From assembly GCA_024638885.1 (NCBI GenBank), contig JAHEJL010000003.1, positions 45,912 through 109,911 of the forward strand: 64,000 nucleotides of DNA. The letters are read 5' to 3'. The DNA is from Coraliomargarita sp. (GTDB lineage Bacteria; Verrucomicrobiota; Verrucomicrobiia; Opitutales; UBA953). The notes under the pieces were generated by a model, which did not search any database, was not told where the DNA came from, and was given only the letters and a program-made list of their open reading frames with translations. How positions within the stretch are numbered: the first letter of the stretch is position 1; the number at the start of each line of letters is the position of its first letter. The position numbers and the translations under genes are program-made. Positions 1-8,262 of the stretch are shown here, piece by piece.

Positions 1-1104
1 CGTCCGATGGACGTGACGACCTTGCGCGATCAGCTCGGCCGCCTCGGCGACACGGGCTTCGAACTCGGCGAGCTGCAGGCCGACCTCGAAGGCGCCCTCA
101 TCATCCCCGTCAGCGAGCTGAACCGCCTGCGCCGCGACCTCGCGGACCAGGTCGCCAAGCTCCGCAGCCAGCCCCTCCGCTGGACCTTGCTGCCTTACGA
201 GGAAGCGGCGACGAAGGTCGCCGCCTTCGAGCCAAGGCGTCCGGGCGAAGCCGAGATCGTCGTCGTCATCCGCGAGCCCGAACAGCTCGAGCCGGCCTTG
301 GCCAGCGGCGCCCGCGTCATCTACGCGGAATACGAGGACCCGAAGAAATTCCGCGCCGCGGTCGCCCGCGTCCGCGCCTATGAGCAGGAAGCCGGCCGCA
401 AGGTCGAGTTCTGGGCCATGGGCCCGCGCATCCATAAGCAGGGCGAGGAACGCGTCAGCGAGATCGTGCTCTCCTGCGAGGCCGACGGCTACCTCGTCCG
501 CAACCACGAGAACCTGCGCGCCTTCAAGGGCAAGCGCCTCCGCGGCGACTTCTCCCTCAACGTCGCCAACGGTCTGACCGCCGAGTGGCTCATGCGCGAG
601 CATGCCCTCGAGGGCCTGACGGCCTCCTATGACCTCAACTCCGAGCAGGTCACCGCGCTCTTCCAATCGGCCCCGCCCGAATGGTTCGAGGTCACGATCC
701 ACCAGCACATGCCGATGTTCCACATGGAGCACTGCGTGTTCTGCACCTTCCTCTCGAAGGGCAAGGATTACCGCGACTGCGGCCGTCCGTGCGAGAAGCA
801 CCGCGTCAAGCTGCGCGACCGCGTCGGCGCCGAGCATATCCTCAAGGCCGACGCCGGCTGCCGGAACACGCTCTTCAATTCGCGCGCCCAGACCGGCGCC
901 GAATACGTCACCCAGCTCCTCGCCCTCGGCGTCCGTCGCTTCCGCGTCGAGTTCGTCGACGAGGACGCCTCGACGGTCACGCGTACGCTCGAGAAGTATC
1001 AGGCCCTGCTGAAGGGCGACATCGACGGCACCGCCCTCTGGAACGACCTCAAGGTCCTCAATCAGCTCGGCGTCACGCGCGGCACGATGAGGGTAAGGCT
1101 TTAG
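1..1104 (+). CDS. Peptidase U32 family protein, C-terminal part (5' end outside window)
   Basis: The reading frame is open to the left edge, so this is the 3' portion of a larger gene. The first in-frame ATG is at 7, but the upstream codons are also open. Residues 1-60 after that ATG resemble the DUF3656 linker found between the two halves of large U32 proteins (GFELGELQADLEGAL, then VSELNRLRRDL). The rest resembles the second U32 barrel: the phrase DFSLNVANGLTAEWLM, then a Cys-rich stretch (about 733-800) with HCVFC and GRPCEKH. U32 proteins with DUF3656 include RlhA, which acts in 23S rRNA hydroxylation, and collagenase-like enzymes. Which role applies here cannot be decided from this part. 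Confidence 0.8.
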   Translation, partial: RPMDVTTLRDQLGRLGDTGFELGELQADLEGALIIPVSELNRLRRDLADQVAKLRSQPLRWTLLPYEEAATKVAAFEPRRPGEAEIVVVIREPEQLEPALASGARVIYAEYEDPKKFRAAVARVRAYEQEAGRKVEFWAMGPRIHKQGEERVSEIVLSCEADGYLVRNHENLRAFKGKRLRGDFSLNVANGLTAEWLMREHALEGLTASYDLNSEQVTALFQSAPPEWFEVTIHQHMPMFHMEHCVFCTFLSKGKDYRDCGRPCEKHRVKLRDRVGAEHILKADAGCRNTLFNSRAQTGAEYVTQLLALGVRRFRVEFVDEDASTVTRTLEKYQALLKGDIDGTALWNDLKVLNQLGVTRGTMRVRL

Positions 1105-1149
1105 TCGCTTGGCGTTTGACCAGGCTCGGGGGGAGGTCAGCGTTTCCGG

Positions 1150-2007
1150 ATGAACCGCCGTTCCTTCCTGTCCCTGGCCGCCGCGCTGCCGGCCCTTTCC
1201 GCCTTCGGCCAGACGGCCTCGACGCCTGACTTCGCCAAGCTGCCGGTCGGCGGCATGGACAAGAAGCTCGCCCCGGCCTTCGCCGCCGCGGGCTACGGTT
1301 ACCTGGAGCTCTTCATCACCGCCGAGATCGTCCCGGGCAAGGAAGACGACGTCTTCGCCAAGAACCTCGCGGCCCTCAAGGCGCTGCCGGTGCCGACGAC
1401 CTTCCTCAACGGTTTCATCACCAGCGACATTCCGATGGTCGGCCCGGACGCCCAGCACGACAAGGTGGAGAAGTGGGTCCGCACGGCCTTCCCGCGCGCC
1501 CGTCAGCTCGGCGTGGGCATCGTCACCGTCGGTTCCGGCGGTTCCCGTCGTTGCCCGAAGGGCTTCGACCCGGCCAAGGCCCGCGAGCAGTTCTCGAAGG
1601 TCCTCGGCCGCATCGCCCCGGTCGCCCGCGACAACGGCATCCGCCTGACCATCGAGAACCTCAACACCGCCGAGACCAATCTCTGCACGAGCATCGCCGA
1701 ATCCGTCGAGGTCATCACCGCGGCCGGTCCGGACGTGTTCCTGACCGCCGACCTCTATCACATGATGCGCGACAACGACCCGGCCGAGGAGCTCCGCAAG
1801 GCCAAGGGCCGCCTGATCCATTGCCATGTCGCGGAGAAGGAAGTCCGCAGCGCCCCGGGCACGAAGGGCGACGATTTCCGTCCGCACCTGCGCGTGCTGC
1901 GCGAACTCGGTTACGCCGGCGCCTTCAGCTTCGAATGCGGCTGGGCGAAGTCCGTCTCGCCCGACAAGGCGATCGCGGCCTTCCGCCACCAGCTCGCCAC
2001 GCTCTGA
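1150..2007 (+). CDS. Exported sugar phosphate isomerase/epimerase-like TIM-barrel protein
   Basis: The 285-residue product starts MNRRSFLSLAAALPAL, a twin-arginine-type leader, so it is probably moved across the inner membrane by Tat. The body matches the xylose isomerase-like TIM barrel (AP endonuclease family 2 fold). Likely metal ligands are E169 (TIENLN), D201 (TADLYH), H224/H226 (HCHV) and E262 (FECGW), spaced as in hydroxypyruvate isomerase-like enzymes. Exported members of this family are common in Planctomycetes and Verrucomicrobia, where they accompany polysaccharide or sugar-acid use. The substrate cannot be told. It lies 45 bp after the U32 gene on the same strand and converges on recD2. 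Confidence 0.8.
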   Translation: MNRRSFLSLAAALPALSAFGQTASTPDFAKLPVGGMDKKLAPAFAAAGYGYLELFITAEIVPGKEDDVFAKNLAALKALPVPTTFLNGFITSDIPMVGPDAQHDKVEKWVRTAFPRARQLGVGIVTVGSGGSRRCPKGFDPAKAREQFSKVLGRIAPVARDNGIRLTIENLNTAETNLCTSIAESVEVITAAGPDVFLTADLYHMMRDNDPAEELRKAKGRLIHCHVAEKEVRSAPGTKGDDFRPHLRVLRELGYAGAFSFECGWAKSVSPDKAIAAFRHQLATL

Positions 2008-4194
2008 TCACTCCTCCCCGCGGAGGCGAGGGAGCAGGCCGGTGACGCGGCGCGAGTCCGAGGCGTTGCGCACCGCCATGGCGTAGGCCGTGGGGTCGCC
2101 GACGAGGATGACCTGCTTGCGACCGCGCGTGACCGCGGTGTAGACGAGGTTGCGCGCCAGCATGATGCTGTGCTGACGGAGCAGGGGGACGACGACCGCC
2201 GGGAATTCCGAGCCCTGCGACTTGTGGATGCTCACCGCGTAGGCGAGGTGCAGGTCGCCCTGTTCGCCGCGTTCGAGCTCCACGCGCGCGCCGTCGAAGT
2301 CGATCAGCAGCGTGCCTTCCTCGTTCTGGCCGAGCACCACGCCGAAGTCGCCGTTGAAGACGTTCTTGTCGTAGTTGTTGCGGGTCTGGATGACCTTGTC
2401 GCCCGGCTGGATGCGGCCGGGACGGGCGTCCGCGCCGCGCAGGCGGCCCTGCAGCGCCTGGTTGAAGGCCTGGATGCCGCCGGTGCCCTTGTGCATCGGG
2501 GCGAGCACCTGGATGTCGCGGAGGGGGTCGAAGCGCAGGGCTTTCGGCAGGATGTCGCAGCAGAGCTTCGTGACCATCGCCACGCAGGCTTCCGGATCGT
2601 CGACGCGCACGAAGTGGATGTCCTGCGCGAAGTCGAGCTTGGCCGGATCCTCGACCGGCGTGGGAGGCGAGGTGTCGGCGTGCAGGATGCCGTGCGCCAC
2701 GGTGACGATGCCGCTGCGCGCGCCTTGGCGGAAGACCGTGTCGAGCCGCGTGACCGCGGCCGCGCCGGAGTCGATGAGGTCGCCGAGCACGTTGCCGGCG
2801 CCGACGGACGGGAGCTGGTTGACGTCGCCGACGAGCAGGACGTGGGCCGTGCCGGGCACCGCGCGGAGCAGGGCCGCCGCGAGCTTGGTGTCGAGCATCG
2901 AGGATTCGTCGATGATGACGAAGTCCGTCGCGAGCGGGTTCTCGGCGTTGGCGGTGAAGCCGCCTTCGAGCGGATCGAACTTGAGCAGGCGGTGGATGGT
3001 CGAGGCCGGGACGCGCGTGGCCTCGGTCATGCGCTTGGCCGCGCGGCCCGTCGGGGCGCCGAGGGCCATGCGCACGCGCTTGGCGCCGAGGATGTCGCAG
3101 AGCGCCTTGAGGATGGTCGTCTTGCCCGTGCCGGGGCCGCCGGTGAGGACGGTGACCTTGTTCTGCAGCGCCATGATCACGCCGGCCGCCTGGGCGGGCG
3201 AGAACGCGAAGCCGGCGCGGGTCTGGGCCCATTCGACGGCCTTCTCGGCGATGATGGTCGGCAGGCCGGATGGCGTGGCGAGGAAGCGCTGGATGGAGGC
3301 CGCGATGGATTTCTCGGCCTTCTCCTGCGGCTTGAGCTGCACGAGGCGCACGCCGCGCGCGGAGAGCACGCCGACGGCGTTCTCTTCCATCAGCTTGCGG
3401 AGGCGGTCGTGGACGATGGTCTTGTCGACCTCGAGCAGCTCGGTGGCCTTCTCGAGCAGGCCTTCGTCCGGGAACGCGCTGTGTCCTTCGCCTTCGAGTT
3501 CCTCGAGCGAATGCAGGATGCCCGCATCGACGCGCTGCGGGCCGGCGGTGGGCAGGCCGAGGTTGCGGGCGATCTTGTCGGCGGTCTTGAAGCCGACGCC
3601 TTCGACTTCGCGGCAGACGCGGTAGGGTTCGGTGGTGAGCACCTTCTTCGCGTCCTGGCCGTAGGCCTTGACGATGCGGACGCACAGCGCGTTGGTCACG
3701 CCGTAGGTCTGCAGGAACACCATCACTTCGCGCAGGGCCTTCTGGTCGTCCCAGGCGGCCTTGATGGCCTTGGCGCGGCCGGGGCCGATGCCGTCGACTT
3801 CGCGGAGGCGGCCCGACTGGTTGGAGATGATGTCGAAGGTGCGGACGCCGAACTTCGCGACGATCTTGTCGGCGTAGGTCTTGCCGATGCCCTTGATGAG
3901 GCCGCTGCCGAGATATTTGCGGATGCCGTGGACGGAGGAGGGCAGGCGCGAGCTGAAGGTGCGCACGCGCAGCTGCGGTCCGTGCGAAGGGTGGCGTTCC
4001 CAGTGGCCGCTGACGTCGACGGTCTCGCCGCACTGCAGGCCGGTCATGTTACCGAGGATGATGACCTTCTCGCCGGCTTCGGGCGCGAGCTCCGCGATCG
4101 TGAAATGCGTCTCCTCGTCGAGCCACAGGATGCGCTCGACCACGCCCGAAAGGGTGGTTTCGGGTCCGCGCGGCGGTTCGCGTGGCGGCGACAT
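2008..4194 (-). CDS. recD2: RecD2-type ATP-dependent DNA helicase
   Basis: A 728-residue SF1B helicase of the RecD2 class, which unwinds DNA 5' to 3' without RecBC and helps in repair and fork maintenance. The N-terminal third has helix-hairpin-helix-like repeats (GSGLIKGIGKTYADKIV, VDGIGPGRAKAIK, VEGVGFKTADKIA). Walker A is GGPGTGKTT near residue 350, Walker B/motif II is IIDESSMLD, and the C-terminal motifs include YAVSIHKSQGSEF and LVYTAVTRGRKQ. I chose the ATG at 4194. A TTG four codons earlier (4206) is also in frame. It converges on the upstream isomerase gene, whose stop codon directly adjoins its end. The HAD gene lies upstream on the same strand with a 43 bp gap. Confidence 0.93.
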   Translation of the reverse strand: MSPPREPPRGPETTLSGVVERILWLDEETHFTIAELAPEAGEKVIILGNMTGLQCGETVDVSGHWERHPSHGPQLRVRTFSSRLPSSVHGIRKYLGSGLIKGIGKTYADKIVAKFGVRTFDIISNQSGRLREVDGIGPGRAKAIKAAWDDQKALREVMVFLQTYGVTNALCVRIVKAYGQDAKKVLTTEPYRVCREVEGVGFKTADKIARNLGLPTAGPQRVDAGILHSLEELEGEGHSAFPDEGLLEKATELLEVDKTIVHDRLRKLMEENAVGVLSARGVRLVQLKPQEKAEKSIAASIQRFLATPSGLPTIIAEKAVEWAQTRAGFAFSPAQAAGVIMALQNKVTVLTGGPGTGKTTILKALCDILGAKRVRMALGAPTGRAAKRMTEATRVPASTIHRLLKFDPLEGGFTANAENPLATDFVIIDESSMLDTKLAAALLRAVPGTAHVLLVGDVNQLPSVGAGNVLGDLIDSGAAAVTRLDTVFRQGARSGIVTVAHGILHADTSPPTPVEDPAKLDFAQDIHFVRVDDPEACVAMVTKLCCDILPKALRFDPLRDIQVLAPMHKGTGGIQAFNQALQGRLRGADARPGRIQPGDKVIQTRNNYDKNVFNGDFGVVLGQNEEGTLLIDFDGARVELERGEQGDLHLAYAVSIHKSQGSEFPAVVVPLLRQHSIMLARNLVYTAVTRGRKQVILVGDPTAYAMAVRNASDSRRVTGLLPRLRGEE

Positions 4195-4237
4195 GCGGTG
4201 AGCCAATCACCCCGACGGGGCGGGGGCGAAACGAAAA

Positions 4238-4897
4238 TCAACCCAGCCGGAAGACCTCCCGGCCCAGCTCGGCCAGGCCGGCGTGGACGGTGTCCGGGGC
4301 GTAGGGGGCGAGTTCCTCGGCGGTGTGGCTGCCGGTCGTCACGCAGTGGATCGCGGCGAGCTTGCCGTTGCGGGCCGTGGAGATGTCGAACGGCGAGTCG
4401 CCGACCATGACCGTGGTCTCCGGGCGGGCCTTGAAGGAGGAGAGCACGAACTGGGTGAATTCCGGCTGGGGCTTGCGCCAGGGGTGCACGTTGGTGCCGT
4501 AGACGGCGTCGATGACGTCGTTCAGGCCGAGGTGCGCCATGATCTGCTTCGAATTGGCGTCGTCCTTGTTGGTGTAGACCGCGACGCGGACGCCCCGGGC
4601 ACGCAGGCCGGCCAGGATCTCGCGGCAGCCGGGGTAGGCGCGCAGGCCATGGAACATCACGGACGGGAAGTGCTCGCGGAAGAGGCGGGTGGCGGTCGGG
4701 GCGTTGGCTTCGCCGGCCAGCTTGACGACGGTGACGTTGACCGAACCGCCGACGGCGCGGCGGATCTGTTCGAGGGTGACGCCGGGCAGGCCCATCATGC
4801 TCATGACGTCGTCGTAGCAGCGGTGGATGGCCTCGAAGTTGTCGACCAAGGTGCCGTCGAGGTCGAAAAGGACGGTTTCAGGAAGGGGGCGGGCCAT
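4238..4897 (-). CDS. HAD-superfamily phosphatase, phosphoglycolate phosphatase-like
   Basis: A 219-residue subfamily IA HAD hydrolase. Motif I is LFDLDGTLVD near residue 10 (nucleophile and general acid aspartates), followed by a helical cap. Motif II is VYTNKDD, the motif III lysine sits in WRKPQPEF, and motif IV is MVGDSPFDISTA. This layout is typical of Gph/PpaX-type phosphatases acting on phosphoglycolate, pyrophosphate or sugar phosphates. The true substrate is not determined. It starts with ATG and is divergent from the membrane-protein gene at 4987, with about 90 bp shared between the two starts. Confidence 0.85.
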   Translation of the reverse strand: MARPLPETVLFDLDGTLVDNFEAIHRCYDDVMSMMGLPGVTLEQIRRAVGGSVNVTVVKLAGEANAPTATRLFREHFPSVMFHGLRAYPGCREILAGLRARGVRVAVYTNKDDANSKQIMAHLGLNDVIDAVYGTNVHPWRKPQPEFTQFVLSSFKARPETTVMVGDSPFDISTARNGKLAAIHCVTTGSHTAEELAPYAPDTVHAGLAELGREVFRLG

Positions 4898-4986
4898 GGC
4901 GAGGTCCTTATGAGGCGTGGAACGGGGCGGTTTCCAAGTTTGGAATTGAAGGAAAGGGCGGGTGACCTAGGTTGCGACTTCGCACC
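4898..4986. promoter_or_regulatory. Divergent intergenic region with short palindrome
   Basis: These 89 bases separate two divergent starts and must hold both promoters. A perfect palindrome TTCCAAGTTTGGAA lies at about 4933-4946. It also fits the heptamer-word style seen in other spacers (TTCCAAG, TTTGGAA, TTGAAGG). No confident -35/-10 pair was recognised. Confidence 0.4.
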
Positions 4987-5622
4987 ATGAGCTTCTCGCT
5001 GGACCTTACCAAGCCCCTCGGCCGCCTCGGCCTGGCCATCAACACCGTCGTCCTCGGCGCCGTCTTCTACGGCATCTCGGTCGGCGCGTACCACTACATG
5101 AGCCACACTCTCCCCGAGTCCGAGGCCCATGCCAAGGAAGCCGCTGCCAAGGCCGCCCTCGTCGACAAGGCCGTCGCCAAGGCCAAGACCGCCGCCAAGG
5201 GCAAGGCGTTCGACGAGAAGGCCGCCACCGCCGCCGCCGAAGCCGCCGTCGCGCCTGAGCTCAAGAAGCAGGCCGAAGAGATCCACCACCACGCCGTCGA
5301 AGGCTGGGCGCCTTTCGCCGTCTTCCTCCTGATCCTCTCGGCGCTCTTCTTCGCGGGTTTCCTTTCCGTCTACGTCCAGCGCCGCGCCAACGACGGCGGC
5401 CTGAAGGGCCTCTGGATCTTCACGAACCACCTCGGCGCCTGGGCCTTCGCCAGCTACGTGGCCTTCTATCCTTTCCTCGCCGCCCACGGCCTCCGCAACG
5501 CCTACGCCCCGGCCTTCATCGCCGGCCTGGTGCTGCTCCTGCCGGTGTTCTTCGCCGGCGAAGGCCATCATGACCACGACCATGACCATGGTCATGGCCA
5601 CGACCACGGCCACAGCCACTGA
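4987..5622 (+). CDS. Membrane protein with His-rich C-terminal tail, function unknown
   Basis: A 211-residue protein from the ATG at 4987 (a TTG at 4972 is also in frame). One hydrophobic segment is near the N-terminus (INTVVLGAVFYGISVGAYHYM). Next come an Ala/Lys-rich hydrophilic stretch that may be helical (about residues 45-100), then three hydrophobic segments (FAVFLLILSALFFAGFLSVYV, LGAWAFASYVAFYPFLAA, AFIAGLVLLLPVFFAGE). It ends in about eighteen residues alternating His with Asp or Gly, which probably bind transition metals. No family was recognised. It converges on surE. Confidence 0.7.
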   Translation: MSFSLDLTKPLGRLGLAINTVVLGAVFYGISVGAYHYMSHTLPESEAHAKEAAAKAALVDKAVAKAKTAAKGKAFDEKAATAAAEAAVAPELKKQAEEIHHHAVEGWAPFAVFLLILSALFFAGFLSVYVQRRANDGGLKGLWIFTNHLGAWAFASYVAFYPFLAAHGLRNAYAPAFIAGLVLLLPVFFAGEGHHDHDHDHGHGHDHGHSH

Positions 5623-5628
5623 GCCGGC

Positions 5629-6396
5629 TCAGAGCGGCGCGGTGCCGCCGAAGTCGAAGACCGTGTGACTGATCAGACCTCGCTCCAATACGGCGAGGTC
5701 TGATTGTTTGTCGGTGGTGAGGTTCTCGCCGTCGTTCCAGGCGAACGAGAAGCCGAGCGCCGAGCGCTTGAAGAGGGAGCCGTGGCGGACCAGCGCCGGC
5801 GTGCTCCGCTCCATGGCGGTGCCGTCGGTGACGGTCGCGGGGTAGTTCAGGCTGTGGACGTGCAGGCCGCGGCAGGGCTGGCCGACGAGGCCCTTGGCGA
5901 AGCGGGCGGCGTGGCGGCAGGCGGCCTCGAGGTGCGGGCGCAGGGCCGGCGGGCAGACCGACGACGTGCGGTGCACCTGTTCGAAGATCGATTGCTCGAG
6001 GTCGAGGGAGCAGGCCACGGCGGGGAGGCCCCAGGCGGTGCCTTCGGTCGCCCCGGCCAAGGTGCCCGAGCTCAGGCAGAGCGGCATGGTGGCGTTGAAG
6101 CCGATGTTGAGGCCGGAGATCACCACGTCGGGCTTGGTCGGGAGCAGGTGGCCGAGCGCGATGTTCACGCAGTCCGAAGGGGTGCCGTCGATGGACCAGG
6201 CCTGGCGGCCGAGGTTCGGGTAGTCGGTGACGGTGACCTCGCGGTGGCGGCTGAAGGCGCGGCCGATCCAGCTGCGCTCGCCGGAAGGGGCGGCGACCAG
6301 GACGTCGAAGCCTTCGGCGACGCAGGCGGCGACCAAGGCGTGGAGGAACGCGGCGTTGATGCCGTCGTCGTTGGTCAGCAGGGCGGTGGGCTTCAT
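5629..6396 (-). CDS. surE: 5'/3'-nucleotidase SurE
   Basis: A SurE-family metal-dependent nucleoside monophosphatase of 255 residues, the usual length. The N-terminal LLTNDDGI supplies the Asp-Asp metal ligands (residues 10-11), and SGLNIGFN supplies the conserved Asn. GTPSDCVNIALGHLL matches the family core. I use the ATG at 6396. A TTG at 6408 would overlap the stop of the upstream gene. SurE enzymes dephosphorylate stray nucleotides in stress or stationary phase. The close upstream McsA-like gene suggests co-transcription. Confidence 0.9.
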   Translation of the reverse strand: MKPTALLTNDDGINAAFLHALVAACVAEGFDVLVAAPSGERSWIGRAFSRHREVTVTDYPNLGRQAWSIDGTPSDCVNIALGHLLPTKPDVVISGLNIGFNATMPLCLSSGTLAGATEGTAWGLPAVACSLDLEQSIFEQVHRTSSVCPPALRPHLEAACRHAARFAKGLVGQPCRGLHVHSLNYPATVTDGTAMERSTPALVRHGSLFKRSALGFSFAWNDGENLTTDKQSDLAVLERGLISHTVFDFGGTAPL

Positions 6397-6404
6397 CCGA
6401 AAGG

Positions 6405-6890
6405 TCAAGGCTGGGTGCCGGAGAGGCCGCCTTCGAGCGTGGCGATCTGGTCCCGGAGGGCGGCGGCGGTCTCGTAGTCTTCGGTCTTCAGCGCGGCCTT
6501 GAGCAGGTCACGCGCCTTGCTCAGCCGGGCTTCCCGGTCGGCTTCGGCGTCGAACGGCCGGCGGCCATGGTGCTCCAGACCGGGCTGGATGCGGGCGATG
6601 GTGGCCAAGGCCTGCGGGGCGTGGGCCTCGTAGCAGGTCGGGCAGCCGAAGCGGTGGAGGCGGTCGAAGTCGGCCCACCGGAAGCCGCAGGTGGGGCACT
6701 TGCCCCGGCCGACGGGGGTCGGGACGGTCAGCTTCAACCCCAGCGCGAGCGACGGCAGGATGGCGTCGGAGAGCAGGGAGGGGCAGCCTTGGCAGCACGC
6801 ATAGGTCTCCGCCTTCCCCCCGGCGACGAGGGTGAAGTACACGGCGGCGTTCTGGACGCAGCCCTGGCAAGATGGCGGACGAGGAATCAA
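6405..6890 (-). CDS. McsA-like zinc protein with UVR motif
   Basis: A 161-residue protein with four paired-cysteine knuckles: CQGC, CCQGC, CPTCGF and CPTC. After a basic stretch it ends in a UVR motif (KARDLLKAALKTEDYETAA, then LRDQIATLE, about residues 120-152). This order matches McsA/CtsR-associated zinc proteins, which activate the protein-arginine kinase McsB or deliver clients to Clp protease. McsB is not in the window. The start is an in-frame TTG at 6890. No ATG or GTG lies nearby upstream in frame. It precedes surE by 8 bp. Confidence 0.78.
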   Translation of the reverse strand: MIPRPPSCQGCVQNAAVYFTLVAGGKAETYACCQGCPSLLSDAILPSLALGLKLTVPTPVGRGKCPTCGFRWADFDRLHRFGCPTCYEAHAPQALATIARIQPGLEHHGRRPFDAEADREARLSKARDLLKAALKTEDYETAAALRDQIATLEGGLSGTQP

Positions 6891-6977
6891 GCCCGTCCAC
6901 AGTGCACGCGAACGGCTCCCGATTCAAGTGCGACGACGAACATTTCAGGTTGAAGCCATGCCGTCGGCGGATTGCCT

Positions 6978-7829
6978 ATGAAACCGATGCTTTCTCCTGT
7001 TCTCATGCTCGTGCTGGCCGACGCCGAGAAAGGCGCGCTCTGGTACTTCAAGCAGATGGATACCGCCGGCCTCGCCGTCGCGGGCGTCCTGCTCATCTGT
7101 TCCTTCATCGGCTGGGGCGCGATGATCCAGAAGTGGTCCGACGTCCAGGAGCTCCGCCGTCGCAACCACGCGTTCGAACGCCGCCTGCGCGACGAGGCCT
7201 CGGTCGTCGCCCTCAATTTCCCGCGCGGTTCCAACCTCGGCCCTTACGAGTTCCTCGTCGCCGAGGCCGTCTCCGCCGTGCAGCGCCACAAGGGCCGCCT
7301 CGTCCGCCAGTCCGACGTCACGCTCTGCATGGGGCACGTCGAGAACGCGATCCAGCGCGGCGTCGCCCGCACGATGGTGAAGTATGAGGACAAGATGGTG
7401 CTCCTCAGCTCGCTCGTCTCCGGCGGTCCGTTCCTCGGCCTGCTCGGCACCGTCTGGGGCGTGATGGTCACCTTCGGCGCCCTGACCGAGAAGGCCAGCA
7501 TCGCGCAGCTCGCCCCCGGCGTCTGCGGCGCGCTCGTCACCACGACCCTCGGCCTGCTCGTCGCGATCCCGGCCACCTTCGGCTACAACTACCTGCTCAC
7601 CCAGGTGAAGATCATGACGACCGAGCTCGACAACTTCGCGAGCTCGCTCGCCGACCGCGTCGAGCTCGAGCTCGAAGGCGAAGCCCGTCGCAACTTCGAA
7701 GCCGCGCAGGAACGCGAGCGCCTCCTGCGCGCCGCTAACGTGGCCGCCCCGGCCGCGCCCGCCGCCGCCCCGGCGCCCGCCGCCACCGAACCTCCCGCCG
7801 CCCTCCCGGGCTGGGAAGACGCGCAGTAA
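6978..7829 (+). CDS. exbB: MotA/TolQ/ExbB proton channel family protein
   Basis: A 283-residue inner-membrane protein and the channel subunit of an ExbB/ExbD-type energy-transducing complex. A first hydrophobic helix (AGLAVAGVLLICSFIGWGA) is followed by a cytoplasmic loop, then two helices in the conserved channel core (LSSLVSGGPFLGLLGTVWGV, CGALVTTTLGLLVAIPATFG). The tail is Ala/Pro-rich. The ATG at 6978 is preferred over a TTG two codons upstream. It heads a three-gene run with exbD (6 bp gap) and a TonB/TolA-like gene. Whether the complex serves TonB-type uptake or Tol-type envelope work is not settled. Confidence 0.88.
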   Translation: MKPMLSPVLMLVLADAEKGALWYFKQMDTAGLAVAGVLLICSFIGWGAMIQKWSDVQELRRRNHAFERRLRDEASVVALNFPRGSNLGPYEFLVAEAVSAVQRHKGRLVRQSDVTLCMGHVENAIQRGVARTMVKYEDKMVLLSSLVSGGPFLGLLGTVWGVMVTFGALTEKASIAQLAPGVCGALVTTTLGLLVAIPATFGYNYLLTQVKIMTTELDNFASSLADRVELELEGEARRNFEAAQERERLLRAANVAAPAAPAAAPAPAATEPPAALPGWEDAQ

Positions 7830-7835
7830 GCCCGC

Positions 7836-8261
7836 ATGGCCCGCTCCTTCTCCAGACCGCATCGGCTCCACGTGATGAACGAGCTGAACGTCACGCCGAT
7901 GCTCGACCTCTGCTTCTGCCTGCTGATCATCTTCATGATCGCGACGCCGGTGCTCGAGCAGACCACCGCCGTCAACCTGCCCAAGGCCGAGAAAGGCGCC
8001 GGCAAGTCGCCCGACACGAAGCAGCAGTACCGCATCGTCAGCATCGACCGCAACGGCGCCTACGCCATCGGTTCGCGCCCCGTGACCTTCGCCCAGCTCG
8101 AGGCCGAGTTCGCCTCGTTGGCGGCCCTCCCCGAAGCCGAGCAGCCCGTCGTGCGCATCCGCGGCGACGGCGTGCTGGCCTTCCAGAAGATCATCGACGT
8201 CCTTTCCGCGGCCAAGGCCAAGGGCCTGACCAAGGCGTCCTTCGACACCGAGACGCGCTGA
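7836..8261 (+). CDS. exbD: ExbD/TolR family biopolymer transport protein
   Basis: A 141-residue single-span protein. A short cytoplasmic N-terminus leads to NELNVTPMLDLCFCLLIIFM, which contains the conserved Asp in the membrane helix that takes part in proton-driven motion. A periplasmic TolR-like domain follows (VVRIRGDGVLAFQKIIDVL). Its gene lies between exbB and the TonB/TolA-like gene, so the three products probably form one complex. Confidence 0.9.
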   Translation: MARSFSRPHRLHVMNELNVTPMLDLCFCLLIIFMIATPVLEQTTAVNLPKAEKGAGKSPDTKQQYRIVSIDRNGAYAIGSRPVTFAQLEAEFASLAALPEAEQPVVRIRGDGVLAFQKIIDVLSAAKAKGLTKASFDTETR

Positions 8262-8262
8262 G

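Noticed and set aside
2170..4410. A 746-codon plus-strand open frame opposite recD2
   Set aside because: High GC keeps antisense frames open. Its composition is Gly/Val/Arg-rich shadow sequence with no family features, while recD2 on the other strand has all helicase motifs.
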